64,000 nucleotides of DNA from Bin55 sp963667455 (GCA_963667455.2 CAXXFR010000003.1:1-64000); one strand, 5' to 3'; shown: positions 1 to 8,747, counted from the stretch's first letter. Notes: generated by a model from the sequence alone, not told the origin. Numbers and translations: made by a program.

Positions 1-264
1 TTGTATCGAGGAAAAGCGGACTTTGAAATCGCGGATCGTGTTGTGGAGGTTGCAGAGAAACTTGGCAAGAAGCCCGCCCAGATTGCGATTGCATGGCTCC
101 TCAACAAACCCGAAATTCAGTCTCCGATCGTAGGAGTTTCGCGACAGTCGCAACTCATCGATCTGATTGAGGCAGCTTCGATAGTCCTAACGGACGAAGA
201 CATCGCATACCTCGAGGAACTCTACCAACCAGTCGAAAACCTCCTGTCCCTTGGTACTTCCTGA
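1..264 (+). CDS. aldo/keto reductase, C-terminal end (partial)
   Basis: The reading frame is open from the first base and ends at the TGA at 262-264, so only the last 87 residues are present and the true start lies upstream of the window. The segment has the typical end of the aldo/keto reductase TIM barrel: a 'KKPAQIAIAWLL' helix, then 'SPIVGVSRQSQL', which is the loop that binds the 2'-phosphate of NADPH, and a final helix with 'LTDEDIAYLEELY'. Family members reduce aldehydes or ketones with NADPH in the cytoplasm. The catalytic Tyr/Lys/His/Asp lie in the missing part, so the substrate class cannot be judged. The leftward gene that follows is convergent with it. Confidence 0.85.
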   Translation: MYRGKADFEIADRVVEVAEKLGKKPAQIAIAWLLNKPEIQSPIVGVSRQSQLIDLIEAASIVLTDEDIAYLEELYQPVENLLSLGTS

Positions 265-318
265 TCGAATTCCCAGGCCGAGTCAATGTCGACCCGAAGG
301 GTTTGAAGCAGGACCTAG

Positions 319-1311
319 CTATCGCTGAAGCTGGTCGTCTTCGTAGTCGTCAAAGGAATCTTTCTCATCTTCTGAATTGAACTGGTTGCCGGATTCAAGC
401 TCGTCTCCGCCCGACTCGTCCAATTCCTCAACTCTTTCTTCAACAATACTGCGAAAACTGTTGCGCATGATCTGCCGTTCGCTCTCGGTCAAATTCCGAT
501 CCAGAGCATTGCGACACTCAAAGAGCAAAGACTTGTCGTAGGTATTGGGTACCCCGCGACCCGTTCTCCAGTACTCGATGCAGGAATCGAGTTCATCTTC
601 ATAGAGTTCGTTGATGTACTCCCGAACGACCGAATCGATGGTCTCTCTCGTTTCTTCCGGAACGACAGCTGACGAAAGGCGGATGCCCGAGTCTCGATGC
701 GGTGGCGGCGCGTTGGCGAACGAGAATGAATCACGTGCAAATTGCGATGCCATTTCAGGAACTACATCCTGCTCGTAAATGAATCGACCAACCACGTCCG
801 CACGCCAAGCGGTCGAAGTATCGGCATCCGTTCGCAACCAAGAGAATCTCGCATCCTCGGTGGCAAAGACTTCCAACATGTGCACCCGGACTCCGTAGGA
901 CTGACTTTCTTCTATACCAATCCGCAACGTATCGTTTCGAGCAACGATGATGGCATCGGAAATCGAACCCTTGCTGGATAAGTCCACCAGATCGGCAGAA
1001 ATAGCTTTCGCTGTGCCGGTTCGGACATTCTGGGGATGTAGCGATACCAAGCGTAGCTTGAAGTCGTCCGTCTCACAGATTCTCAAATGTTCGCCGGACA
1101 TGGTGCGATTCTGGGAACCAGTTTCGTACCAGTAGATTCGCAAGACCGGCTTTGCACCCACCGAATCCCGGGCAATTTGCTTGAGTTCTCGAGCAAGCAC
1201 ATCGACGTTGATACCCACTCTGGACCGCGGCAGGGCTTCACCCTTCAGCGCTTTGGAGCCAAGTGCGCAAAGATATCCGGCATCTACGAAAATCGCTATT
1301 TGTGTTCTCAT
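319..1311 (-). CDS. NYN-domain (PIN-like, LabA-type) protein
   Basis: 330 residues. The N-terminal half fits the NYN fold, a PIN-like metal-dependent ribonuclease domain. 'IFVDAGYL' carries Asp10, a second acidic patch lies near Asp107/Asp110 ('SADLVDL'), and 'IIVARNDTLRIGIEESQSYGV' places Asp127 where LabA-type proteins have the S-G-D-x-D loop. Residues after about 200 match nothing I recognise, and the last 40 are very acidic (Glu/Asp runs). NYN proteins usually process RNA or act in regulation; the target here is unknown. The gene stands alone, with a 314-base gap upstream and a convergent aldo/keto reductase downstream. The family is fairly sure; nuclease activity is inference. Confidence 0.7.
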   Translation of the reverse strand: MRTQIAIFVDAGYLCALGSKALKGEALPRSRVGINVDVLARELKQIARDSVGAKPVLRIYWYETGSQNRTMSGEHLRICETDDFKLRLVSLHPQNVRTGTAKAISADLVDLSSKGSISDAIIVARNDTLRIGIEESQSYGVRVHMLEVFATEDARFSWLRTDADTSTAWRADVVGRFIYEQDVVPEMASQFARDSFSFANAPPPHRDSGIRLSSAVVPEETRETIDSVVREYINELYEDELDSCIEYWRTGRGVPNTYDKSLLFECRNALDRNLTESERQIMRNSFRSIVEERVEELDESGGDELESGNQFNSEDEKDSFDDYEDDQLQR

Positions 1312-1625
1312 GATCCACCCAATTTCAACTGTTTGGAGACATTGACTGGTTCGTATCGTTCGATGTAGGGCCCGCTGTCAGCAACGAGAACCGTGTGAGT
1401 TACCTAATACGATCTGTATTTATCCAACTAGGCGAATAGAACGATTCTTACCCTTCTTGTACCGTTCAGTTCAAGAAGCACTACGAGTCAATTTGCGCTT
1501 AGTTTACTGTATGGATGATCTTTCCGCCCAACCAGTTGGGCGATGAATCCAGAATTCACCGCGCATGACACCGAGATCCTGGACCAATCGAGTCCGTGGC
1601 AACCAGTCCTCTCCCTAGCGAGGAC
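1312..1625. other. intergenic region with a short inverted repeat
   Basis: This gap lies between the start of the NYN gene and the stop of the leftward phytanoyl-CoA dioxygenase gene. An 8-bp perfect inverted repeat (CGCCCAAC, 1525-1532; GTTGGGCG, 1535-1542) could form a hairpin about 85 bases past the dioxygenase stop. No T-tract follows it on the minus strand, so it is at most a weak terminator. The segment 1380-1460 is A+T-richer and probably holds the NYN promoter, but I see no convincing -35/-10 pair. No coding region is supported. Confidence 0.4.
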
Positions 1626-2414
1626 CTAGGACAGGCCTCCCCGCAATCGGAAATCATTCTCACCGGAAACATCCCTTCCTCGCATCAAGAAAAGCGTGCG
1701 TGCATTGTCGATTTTGGCAGTTGCACCGCTACTGATGTCGCGACGATAGACGGATGTCGTTGGCATGAATCGCAGAGTCATTCCACGACGAGGTCTCTCA
1801 GATCGGTTGGGTTCCGAAGCATGCATGAGATAGACGTCATGCAAGGAAATCTGACCAGCCTCCAACTCCACATCTACCGCTTCCGCTTCTCGAAACTGGT
1901 CCTTGTCCAATTCCAATGGCAACGACAATCCACGTGCGTTGTTCACATGGTGCTTGGACAGAGTCTGAGAACGATGGGATCCGGGAATGAACCTCAAACA
2001 CCCGTTGTTGGTGTTTGACTCGTCAACCGCTATCCAAACCGAACATGTCGCGAGTGGTCGGATGGGCCAATACTCCCCATCTTGATGCCATGGCGTTCGA
2101 CTGCCGATCTTGGCGGGCTTTGCAAACAGGCTCGAATTCCACAGGGCGAAGTCCGGTCCAATCAGCTGCTCAACCATGTCGAGAATCGACTCGTTTCGAG
2201 CATAGTTGAGAAACGTCAGGTCGTACACCAACAACGCACCGCAGTAGTCGTAGAACTGGGGAAACCGCTCAACGAAACGACTGTGATCCTCCCGGATGCT
2301 CTGAATGGTCTCCTGGTTCAGCCGAAGGTCCGGTACCACGTAGCCGTCTTGATGGTATTGTTCGATCTCTCGCTGGGTGAGCATTGTCAAGTACAAGCTG
2401 GTCGTTGCATACAT
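1626..2414 (-). CDS. phytanoyl-CoA dioxygenase family protein (PhyH)
   Basis: 262 residues, the usual size for a bacterial PhyH-type Fe(II)/2-oxoglutarate oxygenase. The metal facial triad is visible: 'PWHQDGEYW' gives the HxD pair and 'LMHASEPNRS' the distal His. The Arg in 'RPRRGMTLRF' would bind the 2-oxoglutarate carboxylate. 'GCLRFIPGSHR' is a family hallmark. The product should hydroxylate an unactivated C-H bond of a small molecule or acyl-CoA; the substrate cannot be read from sequence. The first ATG is at 2414, but the ATG at 2384 ('MLTQREIEQYHQDGYVV') fits the family start better; neither has a clear ribosome binding site. It is divergent from the flavoprotein gene at 2517, so the 102 bases between probably hold both promoters. 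Confidence 0.87.
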   Translation of the reverse strand: MYATTSLYLTMLTQREIEQYHQDGYVVPDLRLNQETIQSIREDHSRFVERFPQFYDYCGALLVYDLTFLNYARNESILDMVEQLIGPDFALWNSSLFAKPAKIGSRTPWHQDGEYWPIRPLATCSVWIAVDESNTNNGCLRFIPGSHRSQTLSKHHVNNARGLSLPLELDKDQFREAEAVDVELEAGQISLHDVYLMHASEPNRSERPRRGMTLRFMPTTSVYRRDISSGATAKIDNARTLFLMRGRDVSGENDFRLRGGLS

Positions 2415-2516
2415 TTAATCTCACAGATCGTTCAGCTTCCACTGCAGGGAGCCTGCGATCTGGTTTTCCAAAAGTAAAATCCAAGTGATTCCCTCGACAT
2501 TCAATTCGGATAGGTC

Positions 2517-3653
2517 ATGAAATCGAAAGCCTGCGATCTTCTCGGTATCGAGTTTCCCTTGTTTGCGTTCAGTCACTGCCGAGATGTGGTGGCCGAAGTT
2601 AGCGCGGCCGGAGGATTCGGTGTCCTCGGCGCGGTCGGCCACAGTCCCGAGACTCTCAATGTTGAATTGAGTTGGATCGATGAACACTGTGGCGGAAATC
2701 CATATGGAGTTGACCTTTTGGTTCCCACCAGCATGGAAAACAAGGAAACGGCGTTGACCAAAGAAGAGCTGGAAGCACGAATCCCGGTACAACACAAGCG
2801 CCACATCGAGAACCTTCTAGCCGAACACAACATCGATACGCGTGGTCTCTGGGACGGAGCAATCCGTGGTGGTGTTGGCGACAATATGCGCAAGTCTGGT
2901 GCAGATCGAGTGATCGAAACCGCGTTTTCCCACTCGAACGTCAAAATGGTCGTGAATGCACTCGGTGTGCCGCCCGACTTCATGGCTGAACGTGCGCGTT
3001 CACAAGGTGTGGTTGTCGGAGCATTGGCGGGTGCGAAGGAACACGCCATCAAGCATCGCGATGCCGGTGTGGACGTAATCATTGTCTCTGGTACTGAAGC
3101 CGGCGGACACTGTGGCGAAGTGTCCACCCTTGTGCTCGTACCAGAAGTTCTAGAAGAACTGCAGGGATCCGACGCGGTCGTGTTGGCAGCCGGCGGCATT
3201 GTGACCGGACGTCAGATGGCGGCCTGCATGGCTATGGGTGCTGACGGAGTCTGGACCGGATCCGTCTGGCTCACCACCGCCGAAGCGGAGACATTGCCCG
3301 TCGTCAAAGAGAAGATGCTTTCAGCTAATTCGCGCCAAACCGTTCGCTCCCGAAGCCGAACCGGAAAATACACCCGACAGCTTCGATCAGCCTGGACCGA
3401 CGCATGGCAGACCGAAGATTGCCCCGATCCACTCCCCATGCCGCTACAAGGCGTTGTAGCGGAAGCAGCATTTCGCAAGATCAATCAATTGGCACAAACA
3501 GACCACGATGGAGCGAAGAAACTCGTGAATTACTTTGTTGGTCAAGGTGTCGGATTGATGAACGAGGCCCTGACAGTGCGCAGCGTGGTGTACAACTTCA
3601 TGGAAGACTTCGCTGATGCCAGTGAGCGACTGACATCGATGACGGCTGATTAG
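2517..3653 (+). CDS. nitronate monooxygenase-like FMN flavoprotein
   Basis: 378 residues with the TIM-barrel pattern of the 2-nitropropane dioxygenase/nitronate monooxygenase family. It opens with 'LGIEFPLFAFS'. 'VSGTEAGGHCGEV' is the FMN-phosphate and active-site loop with the usual catalytic His, and 'AAGGIVTGRQMAACMAMGADGVWTGSVWL' completes the FMN phosphate site. Known members oxidise propionate-3-nitronate or alkyl nitronates, but many in catabolic clusters act on other substrates, and the long insert at about 70-120 is not typical of class I enzymes. The stop lies two bases before the end of the convergent EthD gene. Family sure, substrate open. Confidence 0.82.
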   Translation: MKSKACDLLGIEFPLFAFSHCRDVVAEVSAAGGFGVLGAVGHSPETLNVELSWIDEHCGGNPYGVDLLVPTSMENKETALTKEELEARIPVQHKRHIENLLAEHNIDTRGLWDGAIRGGVGDNMRKSGADRVIETAFSHSNVKMVVNALGVPPDFMAERARSQGVVVGALAGAKEHAIKHRDAGVDVIIVSGTEAGGHCGEVSTLVLVPEVLEELQGSDAVVLAAGGIVTGRQMAACMAMGADGVWTGSVWLTTAEAETLPVVKEKMLSANSRQTVRSRSRTGKYTRQLRSAWTDAWQTEDCPDPLPMPLQGVVAEAAFRKINQLAQTDHDGAKKLVNYFVGQGVGLMNEALTVRSVVYNFMEDFADASERLTSMTAD

Positions 3654-3655
3654 GC

Positions 3656-4384
3656 TCAGGGAATTCCGATCATTTCGGTGTTGCCCCTCATGATGTGCAT
3701 CGAGGAAACATCCATCCACTTTTCCATTCCGTCGGGCTGGATGCTGGTTTGAAACATTCGAGCACCCTCGGCATCCTCGAAATAGAGCTCGGCCATACCA
3801 GCATACGGCGCACGGTCGGGATAGATGCTGTGGCTCACAACGTAACGGAAAGCTCGAGCCTCATCCAAATGTGAATCCACATTGGGTACGTGAACTTCTA
3901 GCCAGTGCCTGAAGAAGTCGTCGAAATCGATTCCGGCCTTTGCAGCTACGAGGTAGTTCAGACGAAAAAAGCCCGACCGAGTTGACGGATACGGGTCGTT
4001 CAATTCCAGGGGAGTTGTTGACAGGCGGTCACCGCCGTCGCGAACGACGTACTCCCGAGTCGCCCAACTCCAGTACGGTTCCGCTTTCTGTTGAAACGTA
4101 TCGGTGGGCGGTCTGCCCGCTGGAGCTTTCATGGGAGCCATTGGACTCTCGAACCAGAGTTGTGCCATCCCATCCCATGCAAGTCGTTCATCTCCAACGC
4201 TGTCGAACAATTGAGCAATGTATCGAGAGGCTCCGGGTCGTCCAGACTTCGATGCACTCTTGTTGGAACTTATGACTGCTGGCATGTGGTTCTTGAACCA
4301 ATGCATGATCAGTTCATCGCGGCTAACTCCATTTCTGCGTCGAATCAAGAAGATCATTTTTGCGTTGTCGGTCATCGAAACCAT
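3656..4384 (-). CDS. EthD-domain protein (two dimeric alpha-beta barrel repeats)
   Basis: I place the start at the ATG at 4384, which has an AGGGAA stretch nine bases upstream; an open frame runs on to 4453 without a better start. The product has about 242 residues and two EthD-like ferredoxin-fold halves. The first begins 'MIFLIRRRNGVSRDELIMHWFKNH', the second 'FFRLNYLVAAKAGIDFDDFFRHWLEVHVP'. EthD proteins are small dimeric alpha-beta barrels that accompany degradation of ethers and aromatic compounds; several relatives are cofactor-free decarboxylases, cyclases or isomerases. No catalytic residue can be assigned. The divergent thioesterase gene starts 140 bases away. Function beyond the fold is inference. 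Confidence 0.75.
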   Translation of the reverse strand: MVSMTDNAKMIFLIRRRNGVSRDELIMHWFKNHMPAVISSNKSASKSGRPGASRYIAQLFDSVGDERLAWDGMAQLWFESPMAPMKAPAGRPPTDTFQQKAEPYWSWATREYVVRDGGDRLSTTPLELNDPYPSTRSGFFRLNYLVAAKAGIDFDDFFRHWLEVHVPNVDSHLDEARAFRYVVSHSIYPDRAPYAGMAELYFEDAEGARMFQTSIQPDGMEKWMDVSSMHIMRGNTEMIGIP

Positions 4385-4523
4385 TGTTGTTTCCCTGTGT
4401 ATTACATCCGCGTGAATTTCAACCAGTGATGCAGCGCTTCGAGAGCTTCCCAAGGCACTGTGACAGCCGGCGATCAGGCTTCGCTCCTATCATATTTTGT
4501 CTTCCACCTCCCGAACTCATCTG

Positions 4524-5378
4524 ATGCCAATTCAATCCTTTGACGAGTTGTTGCAATTACAGTCAGAATCGGAAGATTCCTTTTCTGCTCCGGCGAGTCC
4601 CGACAAGGGAGAACGGATGTTCGGAGGGCAGTTTCTCGCCCAAGCCATCGCTGCAGCCTCCCGGACAGTTGATCCAAGCCGAGCAATCCATTCGCTTCAC
4701 GCCTACTTCCTCCGGCCCGGCGATACTGAATTGGCGGTGCGCTACGAGGTAGACCATGTCCGCGACGGACGCTCCTACTCTCATCGCCAAGTTTCTGCAC
4801 TTCAACAAGGCAAGCAGTTGTTCACCATGCTCGCATCCTGGTGTGTTCCAACTCGTAGTCCTGAGTACTTTGGCTCATCAATGGAAGACGTGCCGCCACC
4901 TTCGGAGTGCGATTACACCTACGAGGACTTTTGTCGCGACCAGATGCCCGATCCGGAGTACGAGACGACCGTGAAGACTCGGCCAATGGACATCCTCTAC
5001 ATCAATCCCCCTCGCACCCGAGAGGTCGGCAACCATGTTCCCAATCAACTCATGTGGATGAAGATTAGCGTCCCCGTCTCCCCGAATCCGTCTGTTCAAC
5101 ACAGCGCATTGGCCTACTTGTCCGACAGTACGATCATCGATCACATAGTGCTTCCATTTGGAAAGCGTTGGCGAGACGAGGACTTTGAAGGGACGAGCCT
5201 CGATCATGCGATGTGGTTTCACGGCGATTGCCGAGCCGACCAGTGGATCTTGTTCGAGCAAGCTGTGGAATGGACGGGAATCGGAAGAGGATTCACCACT
5301 GGCAAAATGTTTGACCAGACTGGACGACTCATTGCCAGCATTGCCCAGGAGGGGCTCATGCGATTCACTACACCTTAG
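4524..5378 (+). CDS. acyl-CoA thioesterase II (TesB family)
   Basis: About 284 residues from the ATG at 4524; a TTG at 4497 in the same frame would add nine residues. It has the double-hotdog layout of TesB. The N-terminal hotdog contains 'RMFGGQFLAQAIAAASRTV' and 'SLHAYFLRPGD', and the C-terminal hotdog contains 'LAYLSDSTII' with the catalytic Asp of this family and 'DHAMWFHGDCRADQWILFE'. The enzyme hydrolyses acyl-CoA to free acid and CoA in the cytoplasm. Beside the anthraniloyl-CoA and carboxylase genes it could release stalled CoA esters, but that is inference. No promoter or strong ribosome binding site is evident. Confidence 0.9.
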   Translation: MPIQSFDELLQLQSESEDSFSAPASPDKGERMFGGQFLAQAIAAASRTVDPSRAIHSLHAYFLRPGDTELAVRYEVDHVRDGRSYSHRQVSALQQGKQLFTMLASWCVPTRSPEYFGSSMEDVPPPSECDYTYEDFCRDQMPDPEYETTVKTRPMDILYINPPRTREVGNHVPNQLMWMKISVPVSPNPSVQHSALAYLSDSTIIDHIVLPFGKRWRDEDFEGTSLDHAMWFHGDCRADQWILFEQAVEWTGIGRGFTTGKMFDQTGRLIASIAQEGLMRFTTP

Positions 5379-5460
5379 AGCCAGATTCTTCCCAATGAAC
5401 CGACTACGTGCCATTAGAATCAGACTCGGCATGTCGAAACGAACAGACTAGGAGCAATCA

Positions 5461-6465
5461 ATGCGTTTGGGTATAGGAGTCGGACCTCTTGGTCCGCCCG
5501 GCGGAGAAATGATCGTCAAGTTTGCCCGCGAAGCGGAGGCAATGGGGTACGACACCATTTGGAATCCCGAGATCTACGGAGCTGACTGCTTCACGCCTCT
5601 TACATGGATCGCAGCACACACGGAGAAAATCTGTGTTGGAACCTCCATCATGCAAATCTCGGCGAGGACACCAACCAGTGCCGCCATGCACGCCGTTACT
5701 TTGGACTATCTGTCCAATGGACGCTTCAAGTTCGGGATCGGTGTATCTGGACCACAGGTTGTCGAAGGCTGGTACGGACAGCCCTACCCCAAACCACTGG
5801 CCAGAACCCGTGAATGGATCCAAATCTTTCGCGATGTAGTTCGCCGAGAGGGACCCGTTGCGTTCGACGGCAACCACTATCAGCTACCACTGGACGGAGG
5901 AATGGGCTTGGGTAAGCCTCTCAAGCTGATCCTGCATCCGATGCGGGAGGAAATTCCCTTGTATCTTGGCGCAGAGGGTCCCAAGAACGTAGCGCTTGGC
6001 GCAGAGTTGTGCGACGGGTGGCTACCGATGTTTCTCTCTCCCTACAAGATGGATCTTCTCTACGGCGAGTCGCTGAAGTCTCGCGCCTCGGACTTTGACA
6101 TTGCGGCCGCCGTGCCTGTGATCATCGACAACGACGTGGAACGAGCGCTGGCACCCATCAAACAGAACATCGGCTTCTACGTTGGAGGCATGGGTGCCAA
6201 GAATTTCAACGTTCACAAGGATCATGTCACCCGCATGGGGTACGGTGAACAAGCGGAGGTAGTTCAAGATCTCTTCATGTCTGGTCGACGGGAAGAAGCA
6301 TTTGCTGCAATACCCAGCGAATTGGCAGACGAAGTCGCGTTGGTGGGGCCGAAAGAACGCATTCGCGATCGCTTGCAGGCATGGAACGAGAGTCCGGTGT
6401 CGTCGATTATTGTTGGGTCCCGTGACATGGATACCTTGCGATTCATGGCCGAAACCTGTCTCTAG
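5461..6465 (+). CDS. LLM-class (luciferase-like) flavin or F420 oxidoreductase
   Basis: 334 residues starting at an ATG with AGGAG eight bases upstream. The bacterial luciferase-like TIM barrel is recognisable from 'MRLGIGVGPLGPPGG', 'YDTIWNPEIYGADCFTPLTWIAAHTEKI', 'ISARTPTSAAMHAVTLDYLSNGRFKFGIGVSGPQVVEGWYG' and 'EIPLYLGAEGPKNVALGAELCDGWLP'. That last block is typical of the branch often annotated as F420-dependent. Such enzymes are monooxygenases or dehydrogenases using FMNH2 or F420. The gene follows the thioesterase by 82 bases on the same strand and may be co-transcribed. Which cofactor it uses, and its substrate, cannot be told from sequence. Confidence 0.85.
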   Translation: MRLGIGVGPLGPPGGEMIVKFAREAEAMGYDTIWNPEIYGADCFTPLTWIAAHTEKICVGTSIMQISARTPTSAAMHAVTLDYLSNGRFKFGIGVSGPQVVEGWYGQPYPKPLARTREWIQIFRDVVRREGPVAFDGNHYQLPLDGGMGLGKPLKLILHPMREEIPLYLGAEGPKNVALGAELCDGWLPMFLSPYKMDLLYGESLKSRASDFDIAAAVPVIIDNDVERALAPIKQNIGFYVGGMGAKNFNVHKDHVTRMGYGEQAEVVQDLFMSGRREEAFAAIPSELADEVALVGPKERIRDRLQAWNESPVSSIIVGSRDMDTLRFMAETCL

Positions 6466-6584
6466 GCGCAGAGTCCTTCGACCTCTACGGACTTGGCCTA
6501 CAAGTCTCTCGTGGGTGAACTAACTCTAAATCGCTCGAGGTGACCTAGTCGGCCACCGAATTTTGAAGACTGGAGTCGAACAGA

Positions 6585-7334
6585 TTATTCCGAGTCTTGA
6601 TCCTGCTTGTCTTCGCGTAGAGTCAATACGCCTTCGCCTGTCAATGGAACGAACTGAACCGGAAGTATTGATCGCTTCTTCGTGCCCGATTCTGTCTTGG
6701 TGAGAAGTTCGAGGTCTTGACGGCCACCGGGGTCACCAACGGGCATGATCAACTTCCCTCCGATCGCTAGCTGATTGATCAGCTTCGGTGGGATCTCTTC
6801 TGCTACTGCTGTGACGATGATCTTGTCGAATGGTGCATGTTCTGGCCAGCCGAACCAACCGTCTCCGTCCTTTACCCAGATATTCTCGTAACCAAGTCTC
6901 TTCAGTCTCTCCGAAGCCTCCTCTGCAAGCTCAGAGACAATCTCAATCGTGTAGACCTCATCGGCGAGTTCGGCAAGAATTGCCGCTTGATAGCCGGAAC
7001 CAGTTCCAATCTCGAGAACCTTATCGGAATCTTGAACCTCGAGAACATGGGTCATCAATGCAACGATGTACGGTTGCGAAATCGTCTGTCCGTGACCAAT
7101 CGGTAGTGGCTGATTGAGAAACGCCGCATCCTTTAGCGCTTGATGTACAAACTCTGACCGATCCACTTTCTCCATCGTCTCCAGAACATCCTTCCGAATC
7201 TCCGAGACCTTTGTGTAGTGTTCAGTTTGTTCGGTCGTTTGACGTATCTCATCGAGCATGTCTTGAGTGTCCCCGTTCAGAGAAAATGCTGCGAAGACTA
7301 AGCCAATAGTTAGCGAAGTCAGAAACTTATTCAT
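6585..7334 (-). CDS. pcm: protein-L-isoaspartate O-methyltransferase with signal peptide
   Basis: 249 residues. A hydrophobic N-terminal stretch, 'FLTSLTIGLVFAAFSL', after a Lys looks like a signal peptide or anchor, so the protein probably acts in the periplasm. The catalytic domain is a clear PCMT: 'LPIGHGQTISQPYIVALM' is the substrate-binding signature, 'VLEIGTGSGYQAAILAELA' the SAM motif I, and 'FDKIIVTAVAEEIPPKLINQLAIGGKLIMPVGD' follows as in the family. It methylates isoaspartyl residues in damaged proteins so that they can reform normal peptide bonds. It starts four bases after the stop of the metallo-hydrolase gene, so the two form one leftward operon. Confidence 0.92.
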   Translation of the reverse strand: MNKFLTSLTIGLVFAAFSLNGDTQDMLDEIRQTTEQTEHYTKVSEIRKDVLETMEKVDRSEFVHQALKDAAFLNQPLPIGHGQTISQPYIVALMTHVLEVQDSDKVLEIGTGSGYQAAILAELADEVYTIEIVSELAEEASERLKRLGYENIWVKDGDGWFGWPEHAPFDKIIVTAVAEEIPPKLINQLAIGGKLIMPVGDPGGRQDLELLTKTESGTKKRSILPVQFVPLTGEGVLTLREDKQDQDSE

Positions 7335-7338
7335 GCAA

Positions 7339-8178
7339 CTACCAGCTATTTCTTAATTCCCGCAATTTGAGGAATACCGTCTTCGGAGATGGCTCATCCT
7401 CCAGGTTCGGAAATGCTTCTCGCAATCGAGCGATGACTGAGGGACTTTGAAGCCGAAAAAACGTATTGATCTCCATCTCGACTTCGATGGTCGTCACCGT
7501 TGGGCTCTCTGGATTGTGTGTCTGTTCAAGGTCGGCGAGCATGTCACGGGCTCGGGAATTGTCCGGTTCTCGGTCCATGGTGAACTGCAAATTGTTGGTC
7601 AAATAGTCGTGCCCAGGATAGATTTTCGTCTCGGGAGCGAGTCCCGCGAGCTGAGAAACAAAGGTCTGATACAGTTCTTCCGGATGCCCGCCTCCATGGC
7701 AATTTCCCGCACCGGCATTAAACAGAGTATCGCCCGAGAACAAGGCTGGTTCGTCCGATATGGAACGCAGGCAAATGTGACTCATGGTGTGTCCGGGAGT
7801 ATCCATTGCTTCCAACTCCACTGTGGATCCGACTTTTACAATGTCACCCGCTTCAAGTCCTACATCAATTCCCGATATTCGCCTTCCAGCATTGGCGTGT
7901 GCGAGCAACTTCGCCTGGGTTTCTTCGATGACCGGACCGTTTCCACCTGTATGGTCCCCATGCTCGTGTGTATTGAGAATCTGCGTGATTGTCCAACCCC
8001 TCTCCCGTGCCTTCGCAAGACACTTCTGGTGGTCCAACGGATCTATCGCCAATGCTTCTCCCGTTGCGTCACACGCGATGAGATAGTTGAAATTGCGTAG
8101 AGCATTGCCCGTCCATATTTGATCGACGACCATCATTGGATTTACATCCCGTGCGAATTTCATGTGAGAATACACCAT
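7339..8178 (-). CDS. metallo-beta-lactamase-fold hydrolase, hydroxyacylglutathione hydrolase-like
   Basis: Taking the ATG at 8178 gives 279 residues; the frame is open to 8241, but that start would overlap the divergent gene at 8214, and an ATG at 8163 is also possible. The zinc motif THxHxDH is intact ('THEHGDHTGGN', His71/His73/Asp75/His76), followed by 'PGHTMSHICL', 'LFSGDTLFNAGAGNCHGG' and 'IYPGHDYLTNNLQF'. These are glyoxalase II-type signatures. The C-terminal 'VFLKLRELRNSW' is like the helical end of GloB. It probably hydrolyses S-lactoylglutathione or a related thioester. A persulfide dioxygenase is less likely. The gene is followed directly by pcm. Confidence 0.82.
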   Translation of the reverse strand: MVYSHMKFARDVNPMMVVDQIWTGNALRNFNYLIACDATGEALAIDPLDHQKCLAKARERGWTITQILNTHEHGDHTGGNGPVIEETQAKLLAHANAGRRISGIDVGLEAGDIVKVGSTVELEAMDTPGHTMSHICLRSISDEPALFSGDTLFNAGAGNCHGGGHPEELYQTFVSQLAGLAPETKIYPGHDYLTNNLQFTMDREPDNSRARDMLADLEQTHNPESPTVTTIEVEMEINTFFRLQSPSVIARLREAFPNLEDEPSPKTVFLKLRELRNSW

Positions 8179-8213
8179 CGTAGTCTGTAACTGCGTGGAT
8201 TGAGGAGAGTGCA

Positions 8214-8587
8214 GTGAGCGCGACCTTCTTAGAGATCGCAAATCGTTGGGTGGACGTGCTGAATAGTGGAAGAATCGCGGACGTTGTTGGTCTGTACGCT
8301 AGCAATACGACGTTTCACCCGACGCTCCAAGCCAAGTTCATTCGGGACACACAAGGTACGCATGACTATTTCGACGAATTCCTTCGCAAACTCCCCAAGG
8401 CGGCGGTGATAGAAGACGAAATCCGGGAGCTTGGTAAGAGTCGTTTCCTTGGGCGGGAGTGATGAGAATCGATTTAACCCACCCGGACTTACAGCAGCAA
8501 ATCAGGGCACGGTTCACGTTTGTTTGGGAGAAAATCGATGAAAATTGGCAAATCGTCCACCATCACAATTCAATTTCGCCCGATTGA
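8214..8587 (+). pseudogene. SgcJ/SnoaL-like (NTF2 fold) protein, frameshifted
   Basis: The first 82 codons (8214-8462) begin 'FLEIANRWVDVLNSGRIADVVGLYASN', the start of a SgcJ/EcaC or limonene-epoxide-hydrolase-like NTF2 domain, and then hit a stop. One base earlier in frame the sequence continues with 'ARFTFVWEKIDENWQIVHHHNS', the characteristic end of this family, to the TGA at 8585-8587. Adding one T at about 8449-8450 joins the halves into a normal protein of about 124 residues ('SRFLWAGVMRIDL' across the join). Such proteins bind or hydrate small molecules; the role here is unknown. It is divergent from the MBL hydrolase. A one-base sequencing error is as likely as true inactivation. Confidence 0.7.
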
Positions 8588-8595
8588 CCCTTCAT

Positions 8596-8624
8596 TTACC
8601 GTAACTGCAACCAAATCGTATAAT
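8596..8624 (+). promoter_or_regulatory. candidate sigma70 promoter for the carboxylase/lyase operon
   Basis: A perfect TATAAT (8619-8624) lies 17 bases after TTACCG (8596-8601). It is 123 bases upstream of the ATG at 8748, in the only sizeable gap before the long rightward gene run. The -35 hexamer is poor (three of six), so this is a candidate only. The lyase gene itself has a strong ribosome binding site (GGAGGGAG at 8733-8740). Confidence 0.35.
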
Positions 8625-8747
8625 TCTGAATCGTCTGATCGTTTGAAATAACACGGATGAATGGCGGTTTTGACTCTTTTATGGGGTGCCGTTTTCGAAT
8701 AATTCGAGTGTGGACGATCAGCACCACTTCTTGGAGGGAGTGTTCTT

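Noticed and set aside
7447..8100. 217-codon open frame antisense to the MBL hydrolase
   Set aside because: The opposite strand carries an intact zinc motif and normal family layout.
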